Below, one piece after another: positions 37,377-55,400 of a DNA stretch of 64,000 nucleotides; position 1 is the stretch's first letter, and each line of letters opens with the position of its first letter. The notes below the pieces were generated by a model, which searched no databases, had not been told where the DNA came from, and saw nothing but the letters and a program-made list of their open reading frames with translations. Source of the DNA: Callaeas wilsoni (Eukaryota > Chordata > Aves > Passeriformes > Callaeidae); NCBI GenBank assembly GCA_013398955.1, contig VWPU01000938.1:1-64000 (forward strand). The letters run 5' to 3'. The position numbers were made by a program, and so were the translations under genes.

Positions 37377-37700
37377 ATAATGACGCGAAAGAGAGATTTA
37401 TTATAAATAACACATTATTTATTTCTGAGTTGCGCAAACCTGGGTGCTCCGTGGTGTCCCACAAACCAAGCAGCCCAACTATCAAAACCTTTTACTATTT
37501 ATGCATTTTAGCAAACAAAGGAATTGGTGTTCATTGGCTACAAGTTACATAGTTCTCTTATTGATTAATATTCTATTGGATAGTGATTCTCTTGTCTCCC
37601 ATGCTAATCAGTGCCGTGCTCAGCCCTTCCCTTTTTCGGGTCGGGGGCGTTTCCCGGCTCCGTCTCTGAGCTGGTGCTGCCGGGGGCAGCGCCGGGGCCG
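37377..37700. other. AT-rich insert-like stretch between two CpG islands
   Basis: From about 37377 to 37620 the sequence is AT-rich (for example TTTATTATAAATAACACATT) between two very GC-rich islands, and it leads into the CR1 copy. The composition break suggests inserted DNA, perhaps an LTR or an older repeat. I see no clear terminal repeats or target-site duplication, so the class is unknown. Confidence 0.4.
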
Positions 37701-37985
37701 CTCCGGTCTCTGCTCTGTGAGCACGGACAGGACCCAGGGAACGGCTGGAGCTGTGTCGGGGGGGGTTAGGTTGGGTATCAGGGGAAGATTCTTCCCCCAG
37801 AGGGGGCACTGCCCAGGCTCCCAGGGAATGGGCACGGCCGAGGCTGCCAGAGCTCCAGGAGCGTTCGGACAGCGCTCCCAGGGACGCACAGGGTGGGACT
37901 GTTGGGGTGTCTGTGCAGGGCCAGGGGTTGGATCTGTGATCCCTGCGCGTCCCTCCCAACCCGGGATAATCCACAATTCCATATT
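37700..37985 (+). mobile_element. CR1 LINE 3' end within the VPS29/RAD9B promoter region
   Basis: The plus strand reads GGCTGGAGCTGTGTC, then GGTTAGGTTGGGTATCAGGG, ATTCTTCCCCCAGAGGG, GGGCACTGCCCAGGCTCCCA, and GTGCAGGGCCAGGGGTTGGA with TCCCTCCCAACCCGGGATA. This is the ordered 3' end of avian CR1 in sense orientation, moderately diverged. It is 5'-truncated, as CR1 copies usually are. It ends about 165 bases before the RAD9B start codon. Confidence 0.8.
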
Positions 37986-38032
37986 CCACAATTCCATATT
38001 CCACAGTTCCAGATTCCACAATTCCACCGCCC
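37968..38032 (+). repeat. Short tandem repeat at the CR1 tail
   Basis: Imperfect repeats of ATTCCACA / ATTCCATATTCCACA follow the CR1 end. CR1 elements terminate in short tandem repeats, so this is most likely the element's own expanded tail. Confidence 0.75.
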
Positions 38033-38148
38033 CGCGGTTCCCCAGTCCCGGGGTTCCACATCCGGGGCTCCGCCCGGCGCAGGCCCCGCCCCCGCGGCGT
38101 TTCCCGCCCTCCGCGGCCGTGAGGGGAGCGGGGGGGGCGGGCGCGGCC

Positions 38149-45387
<7,239 letters not shown>

Positions 45388-45845
45388 TGCAGGGCTTGGG
45401 CTCCAGGGACAGGCAGTGGGGAGTGCCCAGGAGGGAAGGGCAGTGCAGGCCCAGCCTTTGTCACTGCTGCTGTGACCCAGCAGCACAGAACGTTCTAGAA
45501 CTGTCAGTGCTCTTGTAATGGCACAAATTTAGGTCACGACTGACTCCGCTGAGGTTTGTGTGTTCTGCGGGAACTGCTGGGGGTTCTGCTCTCAGAATGC
45601 TCTCACTAGAGAGTCTCAGTTTGGATTCAAACTCTGTTACCACATCAGGCAAATGAAGCTGCTGTTCTGGTTAAGGGTGCTGGAAAAATAACCCATCCAA
45701 GCCCTCCAGCAGAGCCACACCCAGCCCAGCTCCAGGAGAACTCAGGTTTTTACAGAGACTCTGTAGAACCAGCATTTAACTGAACAACCAAAGTTGTCAC
45801 AAAACTGCATTTTAAAAAATAAAGGTTTGTGTTTCAAACTTGCAT
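45388..45845 (+). other. RAD9B: RAD9B 3' untranslated region
   Basis: It follows the TAG at 45385-45387. AATAAA at 45818-45823 predicts cleavage near 45840. The end lies about 300 bases from the end of the convergent PPTC7 transcript. Confidence 0.65.
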
Positions 45846-46129
45846 CATTATTTTCCTTCCCTGCATCTCTTCCAGCACTCGTCAGGGGCAGTGCAGTATT
45901 TCCAAAGTCAGGCTGGAATAAACCACTGAAATTCCCAGTCAATTAAAGGATCGTTATCTGTCTGCCAGACTGCTGCAGAAGGCACTGGGTGTCACTCGGG
46001 TGTGGGTCTGAGAACAGCGAGGTCACAGTGACAGCCCAGCCCCTCCAGCCCTGGCTGTGCCTCTGTGCCACCAACCACACCCCCACATCGACAAACAGAG
46101 GGTTTGCAGGCAACTTGACTTTAAAAAGC

Positions 46130-49100
46130 ACATTTTAGTATAAATACTATATTTATTAAATATCTTTACAATTTATTTAAATGTATTTACAGAACTATTC
46201 CTGCATAAGTTATACCTCAGACATGAAATTCACATAATTGCCTCTTAGGTAAGCATAGATGATAGTCTCATTTTAACAGCAACAAAAAAGCATCCTCAGA
46301 TACAGACTCAGATTTGCTTCATTGTTTCAGCTATCTTTGTCAGAAACTACTGCATACAGTCGGGTTCTCCACACACCAGCTGCTTTTCCCCTGGAGAAAG
46401 GATGTCCCTTATCAAGAGACGGACATTCCATCACTAAATCCTCCCATCCCTGCCAGACCCATCGCCCCTCCCTTCTCCACGCCTCGCTTGTAACTGCCTG
46501 GTCCCAAATCTGGTTTTTGGTTTGTTTTCAGCCCGAAAAAGGACATTTAGGACTGTATGTCGCAGCTCTCCCAAAGATAGCCAGGAAAATAGCAAGGAAC
46601 CACAGAGCTTTTCCAATTCACCACATCTTAGCCCTGTTCCACCCCAATCCCTCCGGCCGCTGCTGCAGCAATCCCGGGTTCCTGGGGGCCAAAGCTCCTC
46701 CCGTTCCTCCAGATCCCTGCTCCCAACCCAGCAGCTCCCCAAACAAACCACAGCCCTCTGCAGCAGCTCCAAGCCAGCCCGTGCTCCGCTCGCTTCCAAG
46801 TCAGGGAACACCTTCCTTGTACATTCCTCTCGTGAACATTCCCACTAACCTAACCCCTAGCAAGTGTTACTGCTTCATGCACCGCTGGGAATTATTTTTG
46901 ATAGGATGGGCCCTGTCATTTCCTTCTCCAAAGATCAGTTGTGCGCAGACAGCGTTAAGTTCATAGGAAAAAATCAGGTTTGATATGTTCAGAGTGCACG
47001 TCTTAAAAAAAACCCAAAACAATCAAGCATGTGATAAAAATATCAATTCTTTATAATACAGTATTGCTTTATAAACAGATGGAAAAGCTAAAAGCTTTAC
47101 TGGTCTTTGGTGTGCCCGGTGAGGGAAAAACTCATGATTTGTAAATCAAAACCCAAATTTGTTCTTTATTTAAAAAAACCCAACAAGTCATGGTGTGATA
47201 TGAGGCAAACGGCTTTGTGGATACAGACAGGGAGCACGCCCGGCCCCGGAGGAGCCGGAATTCGGGAATTCCAGACCCCCTGACCCGCACACGTCCCCAG
47301 GGAAAGGTCTGGAAAGCCGGGAAGGGGCAACGAGGAGGGCTGGGGACTGTGCTGAGAGCAAAGAACAGCCCCGGGCCACGGGGGCGTCACCCGAAGGGCA
47401 AAGGGAAAGAAGAATTGATCAAATCTGCTCTAGTCCAGAAGCGTGCGAGTAAATACTGGATAAAATGTAAAGACACCCAGAGCCGGGAGAGAAAGGCCCC
47501 TCCCAAACTAGAAACAAAGCCCTGTTCTGCATGTGAATACATTCCTCCAAGACAGCCAGAGACAGCTTGTTCAGGTTAAAAACAACAAGGACTGACAGGT
47601 TGTGCAAAGTTCTCCACCACTCACTGTTCGTGTGTTGCAAAACTAATTAATTTTTCTTCATTAATATAATCCTCCCCATACCCTCACCAAAATCCTATTT
47701 TGGTCAAGTTAGGGTAGTTAAGGCATTTTGACAAGTAATTACAAGGTGATTTGAAGTAGATATCTAACATTATGCCAATTGAGGAATAGCAGATAAATTA
47801 CTGAAGAGCTCCCAAATTAATCACTTATTATAAATGAAATGCCTGTTACAAGCATGATGCATTGAAATATAGTAAAATGACATGTACATGGTACATGTTA
47901 AATGACCTTAAATAAAAGCTTGACATAGTTACGCAAATATACAGTACAAGTCCACAAAAATTCTTTAAACAAGTTGAGGTAACCTCAAACTTAAACAGTT
48001 TTAATACAATAAACCAGGTAGTAAAAATCTCCTCTTGAGAGCAGGTAAGATTCCTTACTGACCAAGTTTAACTGCACTCATCTAAACAGCAACATTACCC
48101 GACTTTTTATATATAAAAACATGGCTTTAATTTATTTCTACATACTTCTCTACCAGCAAAAAAGTTAATGAAAAACTGACCAAAAATATATATATCTTTA
48201 CAGCTCTCAGCTTTCGTATGAGCCTCAGGAAAGGAAAAGGAAAGCTGGCTGGAAGAGGGGGGACAAACGTGAGCTACTGTCATTGAAAAGGAAATGTCAT
48301 ATTGCAAAGTGGCTGTTAGATAACTGTAAACATCATTAAGGATCATTGAAACCCCTAAACTTTAGTTAAAATGAAATGTAAGTTTTGCTGATTATTCATT
48401 AAGTTTCCATTTTCGTACTCGCTGCCGCTGCGGCAGCAGAAGCAAAGAGGTTGAGTCAGGAAGGATCAACTGGACTTACACTGGTGCAGCATATTCTGTT
48501 CTACAAGCGAGAGTGGCAATTATTAACACAAATTATGTTTTATAGCAACAACAGAATTATCTACCCGAAGTGAAGACGCTCGGAGTTGAGGATGAGCTGT
48601 TCCTTGTGCAACCTCCCACCGTAGCATTTACCAGCATCCCACGCTGAGATGGGTTCAAATGCTGAAAGACCTCAACTGTGGCCAGCTCAGCTGTTTGAGA
48701 CTGAGCTAGAATTTTTGTTTTAAAAAAAAAAGTAATAATTATCCAAAGCCAAAACATCCAGAACCAGGCCCATTATGGACGAATGATCTGCAGAACTTTT
48801 AAGATCACAGTTAAGCACCTGAAATCACAAAACACATTTGCATCCATATAACTTGAACTAGGTTTGTTTGAAATCTCGTACTAGAAAAGGCTCCTAAGGC
48901 TGACACCATGGATGGCAAGAGCAGAATGTTTACAGCAGTTATAAATCTCCTGAAAACTGGAGCTCAGAAACACGAAACCTCGGCTATCACTGGAACAAGA
49001 CTATGCTTTATGGAACTGGGTCTGTAACACACCCTCAACAACAGCGAACGTTCCTAGTAAATAGAGTAATATGCCCTCGTGCAGAGGCGTTACCTATTGA

Positions 49101-49419
49101 TCTAGTTTGAAAGGTGATCAACCAATTCTACTCCTTGGAAAGTCCCATCTCCAACACAGAACGCTGTGGGATGGATCCTCCCCCTGTTCCGGACAAGGAC
49201 TAAGCTCTCAAAGACAAGCTCCAAGCCTTGAGCTTCTTCATCTCTTGCTGGCAGACCAAGACCAGTGCACTACGAGTGGTTCTTAACAAGGGCCTCAGCT
49301 GCCTCTCGGGCCAGGCTCCGGGCTCAGGACCGGCTGCCCGGAGCAGCTGGAAAGGAAGGAACAATCCTGCCAGCAGGAATCCGCCCGGGGGCCCAGGGAG
49401 CTCGGACAGCGCCAGCACC
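46130..49419 (-). other. PPTC7: PPTC7 3' untranslated region (about 3.3 kb)
   Basis: Below the PPTC7 stop codon the minus strand continues without splice logic to AATAAA signals at 46177-46172 and 46157-46152, giving a long 3' UTR comparable to the long mammalian one. The UTR is AT-rich and contains long A/T-rich blocks near 47640-48200. ORFs in it (for example 46322-46966 on the plus strand) have no family similarity. Confidence 0.6.
46184..46191 (-). promoter_or_regulatory. PPTC7: Candidate Pumilio response element in the PPTC7 3' UTR
   Basis: On the minus strand 46191-46184 reads TGTAAATA, the PUM1/2 recognition octamer, within 40 bases of the poly(A) signal. Pumilio sites often lie near transcript ends. 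A single octamer in an AT-rich UTR can be chance. Confidence 0.4.
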
Positions 49420-52400
49420 TCAGTCCGTGTACTCGGCTACGATGGAAAGAAGGACGGTGATGTCGTCTGGTTTCCCCCCTGCAATGGAAGCAAAAACCCT
49501 CTTATTTCATCAAATCACAGTGGGTTGTCTTCTGATGATCTGTGGCATTCCCCATGGAAAGCTCTTTTAAAACTGGTTTAAGTGTTCAAAAGCTGGTTTG
49601 AGTAGACACAAACTCTGCCTCCTCCAGCTCGTTTCCAAAACGAGGGGAGCAGGGACATTTAACACAGCACAAAACCACTCTCCCTTTAAGCTCCGGTGAG
49701 ATCAAACTATGAAAAGGAGGTCAGAACCTTGAACATTGCTGGTAGCTGGCACAGCACAAGGCCTGTTTTCAGCACACTCTTTAATAAATGCACAAAACAC
49801 CTGACACTGCTTTGTTACATGCAAACTGCCATGAAATCAGATCTCCTCAAGAATTTCCACTGTAAATCAAACACCTCTAGCATCTTCTCCAGCACTGTAT
49901 TACCTCAGGTCCTCCTAAAAGCTACTTGACGTTTTTAATAGTTATTTTTCAATCCTCAGCAGCCAGAGCAACACACTCAAACCCTGGAGAAATGGCCCAG
50001 AAGAAAGGTTTTGTTATGTGGGAAGTCAAACCAATCCCTCAGACTCCGGAGATCTGCAGCCTCACTACTGAGTGACTGAGCTTGGAGCAACACAGAGCCC
50101 AAGCGTTACAGGGCTGAGGAAAGGGGCTTAAGGTTCTTGCAGGAGATCCTGCCCTTCTGATAGAGAGATGAGAACATCTTTACTGGCAGAATTATATTTA
50201 TTTATTTTAAAGTAAAAAGTTATTAAAAGAAAGGTGTTTGCTCGGGCTGAGGTCTGCCAGGTGTTTTGCCAGTATCTTTGTAAAGCACAGAAATAGAACC
50301 AACAGAGAGATCAGTATGGGGATTCCAATGATACACAGGTTGCAAATTTCAACCGAAAAACCAACCCCAAATCTACCAAAGAGTGGGCAGGATCTCAGCT
50401 GAAACACAGCAGTAAGACAAGACCTTAAAAAAAAACCCCAAACAAAAAACTACCCTAAACACACCACCACCCACACACCCGAATCCAAGCAACAAGTACA
50501 GGAGTACTGCTCGTATCAGGCAGGATTCCTGGGGCAGGAATGCAGAGATTAGATTAAAAATAAAACAATCAGGGCGCTGTGTTCTCCATGCTCCAGCTGC
50601 TTCCCCACGGGAGGCTCCTGCTCTGCCGGGCCTGGGATGGCCTGCGCAGATCCTGGGGGCTTTGCCAAATCCCACGTGAGCTTGGTGCTCTCCTGCAACC
50701 ACATTTCCTACTGTTCTGTTTTCCTGCTGGATTTTGGAACAGCAGAACTTCACTTTGCTAAAGATCTCTCCAAGACAGCAGCAGTGGGAGGAGGAGAAGC
50801 TCTTACCTCTGACATTCAATCCGTTGTCACAGGCGAACTGTGCAAAGGGTGACATGTACGTGGGGTCATAGGCCAGCTCGTGGGCTTGCTCTGCAATGCT
50901 CCGTGCAGTCTGCTGGATGCTCTCGTAGTTGGAGTTCTAAACTCATCAGGGAAAGAGTTTATTCTTGTACAGAAGCCTACAGAAGTTTTTGTGCTGATCC
51001 ATGTCAGGTTTGGAGATCTCTCACTGCCAGGGCTCACTCTCAGGTCAGGGCATTAATTTCCACCTTCCCTTAAAACAGAGCTCATTCTTTAGGCTCTGTG
51101 AATTGGGTTAAAACTGTGGATCTTCACAAGGGATGCCCAGACCTCAAATCCCCACCAGCAGCTCAAGACTTGGGTTTGGAGGATTTCCAGAATTTAGAAA
51201 CTCAGAAGAATAATACTCAAAACAGACTAAACTATGTCACCTGAGGGGAACAGGGCATTTGGCAGCTGTCCCTGCAGGGCACCCTGCAGGCACCTTCCCT
51301 CCCTCCCAAGCAGGCTCTGGTGAAGTATTTGTTTTATCTTGAGTGCAAGTCTTGTACCTTTGGCCCTCTCACCCCAACTGATGAGGGCACACTCGGGGAG
51401 AAGGGGCACTTTAAAGTCAGATGAGAAAAAAATGCACTGAGAGCACACACATTTTCTCCAGGCTGCATTTCAAGGACTTTTTTTTCCCTGTTTCAGTAAT
51501 TCTGCTGCTTTACACCCAGGCTTTTCTCACTCCAGCCAACATGACAGACAACCACTGCTCTTTTTGTCTGCAACCATTTTTAAATGCCTTGTCATTTCAA
51601 GAGCCTTCCCCGCAGGTTTGGGAATTAGCAGGCATTTATGTGATTAACTTTTGGCTGAACCTCTCGGGGAACTCCAGAGCCTTTCCCAAACACGCCAAAA
51701 GGTGGAGCTCAGCGTTCTTCCACAAGGGAATTCCAGCTCCAGTGGCCAGCCAGGACAACCCTACTCTGTGCACAGACAAGGCTGTGAGGTGGCTGCAGCC
51801 CCGGTGACACGAGTGACCTGTGGAGCTGCACGATAAGAGGAGGCCAAATTCTCTCAAAACCACGCTGTGGTTTAAATTCTCTTATTTGCATTTCACAACA
51901 AAATAGTTTCCTCAAGCAGTTTATACATATTGATATCTCCTTAAGTGTACTTTCCTTTCTGTAAGCAAATAGCCTGAAGCTAAATGTTCTCAGCCAAGTT
52001 AAAATATTTTAATGTATTCTTACTATTTAAAAAGAACATTTGTGGTCACTAATGTGGAAAAGTTGACAGGATTTTTTTTTTTTACTGAACACTGAAGATT
52101 TTCAAGCACGTGCAACCCACAATTCAGACAGCCCAAACAATGTCAGAATTACTGGTTAGAGAAGCTGACAGTTATTTTAAGTGTAAGCTCACTCTCAAGT
52201 AACCCAGGAGAGGATTCTCTACTTTCCTGTGTATCATCTCCAACCTGCAGGTGCAGAGTGTGGCCAAAAGCAGCGCCTGCCACTGAACATCTCCCCCTTT
52301 CCTTCCCCTCCTCCTCTCCCTCACCAGTTACTGACTTGGGAAATTTATGCCCAAGCTGCTGCTCCTGGATTCAGCCTGGATGCAGATCCAAGAGGAAGCC

Positions 52401-55400
52401 CTCTGGGGTCAGTGTCCCTTGCACTGCTCACACGGGGTATTCCCTGAAAAGCCTTTTAACGATACCGCACTTTGCGATGGGGTTTTTATATAAAACACAA
52501 AGGGTTCAGGCATCAAAAGTAAAGCTAGTAACTATAAAGATTTAGCCAGCACAGAAGATGTGAGAGCTTGAGGATACACACACTCACCTTCAGCTTTTTC
52601 AACTCCTGCAGGATCATGTAGTCAGGCATGTTGTCAAACAGCCCGTCTGTGGCGGTCAGGATGATGTCCCCAAGCTGGACATCGAAGGACGTGCTGTCAG
52701 CAGCCTCGGGGCTGGGGAGGGGACAGAGGTTAAAGGACTCCAGCCCTCACAAAGACACCAAACAACCTCAAACAGCACATCCACAGCTTCTGCACTTCGC
52801 TACCCTGTGGGGGTTTGTGCAAGAGAAGGAAATCGTCTCTCACCAGGGAGCTTTAGCACCAGGATGGGCTGTCAGGAAAGCCCCACCACAGGCCCTGTGA
52901 CTGCAAACAGGCCCTGTTCCAGCTACTGCACCCAGGGTTTGCAGTTAAAATTCCCACATGAACAATCCTGCAAACTAATCTGCTTCAGGAGTGTGTCTCC
53001 ATGGAAACCATTAAGCAGAATGGCAGCTCAGGGCTTCCTTCTGCTCATCTTGAAGATGTAAGAGAGCGATACTTGAAAGGACAATTCATAACGGGCCTGG
53101 CCCAAACACTTCAGGATTCTGAATCATTTTCGGATTCAATGGAATATGAAACACGCCTGGAAATCACTACCAGCAGACCACAGCCTGTTGGAATGCTTGT
53201 GTCGAACCCATTACACAACACCAAGAGGAGAAAATACCCCGTTCGGGCATGAATACTGCTGCAAAATCTGATTCTCAGAAGCAATGTAACAACAAACCTT
53301 TCACTTCTAAAGGCTCTTCAGGGCTCTGTAAAAAGGAGAAACTGCTGCATCCCAGGCCACTGGGCTCTGCCAAAACACAGAGGAGCTGTTTTGCTCAACT
53401 GATGTGCGGCTTCAGGAAGGCTGATGGAGTTAAGATTGGCTGCCTATGCCCATATATAGCCAAATTCATCACTGAACTGGGACAACAAATAAAAAAGGAC
53501 AGGAGAAGCGTTTCCACAAGGAGCGTGAGTACTAATTAACGTCAGGAACAGTACAGGAACCAGCCAGAAAGCTGTAATCATGATTCAGAGCTGAAGTGTG
53601 GGAGCACATTTATCTTGTGCTTTCCTTATTACTGCATGACTCAGATTACTTGGCTTCCCTGACTTCCACTGGACATTATCAATTATCCTTCTGCTCTTTG
53701 TTTTTATGGTCTTCCTACAAATGACAGAGAATATCAGAAAAATTAAAGATTTTTTTACAGCTCTGGAATTTCAAGGGATCATTTAATTTCAGTCTAAGAA
53801 AGAGCTAGGATTATTGAAGGGTTCTAATTTCAGAGTCCTGCCCTGCCTTCCTCTCACCAGTTGCAGGATGAAGAAATAAAACCACACACAAGAACGGTCA
53901 GGGGTTTCAACAGCTTAATCAACACTTTCAGAAAGAGCTATTTTGATTAAAGTCTCAACCTTTACTGCATCAGCCCTGATACTGCATAGAATCCTTTAGG
54001 TTGGAAAAGATTCAAGCTCGTTGAGTCCAAAACTTCAGCTGCCTACTGCATTCCCTTTATTCCATGGCCACTCTTTGAAGATCCTGTTACCACCTCCTTA
54101 TATTCAGATGAGGGATATCACTTTAATGAGTAAGACATTTTTGAGAGCTGAATTTTAACACATATTTGAAAGCTGTTTATTTTTGAGTTTATTTCATATT
54201 ACTGGTGAGACTTCACAAAGTCAGGATGGATCAGCCTGACATTCCTAAGGGAAGACACAAGAACAAGCCTGCCTTTGAAACAACTCATTTCTGTGAACAG
54301 ATTGTCCTTTCCTCATACTCTCATTCCCAGCTTGGTGTTCTGCCAAACAGTTTTTTTGCTCGTTTTGGTCAAATACAATATGCTGCTGGAAACAGCAAGC
54401 TGGAAACACAAGTTACAGTCACATGTCCCAATGCTCTATTCTTCAAGCACTTGCAACCTCGGTGCCAAGGTATCTAAATTAGCTACTGCAAACAGTCCCA
54501 AGAGGGCACAGGCAGGGATTGGAACCAAAGCTCTGCTGGGAAGCCCAGCCACTTGTCCACACACCAGCTATAGTGGGTGACCTCTTCCCATGGATCAGAA
54601 CATGCCCAGGGCTGTGGGAACAGGCCACCACGAACAGCCCAATAAACTCAGACTCTGCAACAGGTACAAAGTTAAGAACGAGGTGAGAAATGTTCCCATT
54701 ACCTAAAGAGGGAGGGTGGCAGATGCAGGACCTGACCGTGTTTAAATCCTACATGCTACAGGAAAGCCCCGCAGCAGCAAAACTGCAACTTTTTGGGAGC
54801 TGCTCACACGCACAGATTAAAAGTTAAGGTTCCTCTTCCCCCCTTACCTGTCACTTAAGACAACTCCTTCTGCTTCTGGTGGAGCTATTGACAGCTGGAA
54901 GGGAGTGTTGAAGTAATGCTGCTGCTCATCGGATCGATGGACGACTTCTCCACCTCTGACTACCAAAAATCCAGAGTCTCCCAAGTTGGCTGTATGTAAA
55001 CGATGACTTGTTCTGTCCAGGACTACTATACAAGCTGTGCTGCTCCCTGCAAACACAGTGACTGCAGTCAGCCTTACACAAACTGCTTGTTCTCTCACTC
55101 ATTTGATCAACAGTTCAATTATTACAACATTTATCAAAGCTTAAAAGTCAGGAGAAATGGGAATACTCAGCAATACCAGAATTAATACAAAATAAAACTA
55201 GCAAAATGCTAGAAATCTTTGCAATACAAACTATGATTCTTGTGTAGAATTTACTCTTCCTGCTTTGATTTTGGTAAACACATTATGCTGACAAATACCT
55301 GTTTTGTTTGGCTTTATTTACAGTTTTCCATCCCAACATATGTCAGCACATTCTGCTATAGGACCGGATTTACAGAACTCACATAAAATACTGAAATTCC

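Noticed and set aside
46322..46966. 214-codon plus-strand ORF
   Set aside because: It is antisense to the PPTC7 3' UTR, has low-complexity Ser/Pro-rich translation, no splice context and no recognisable domain.
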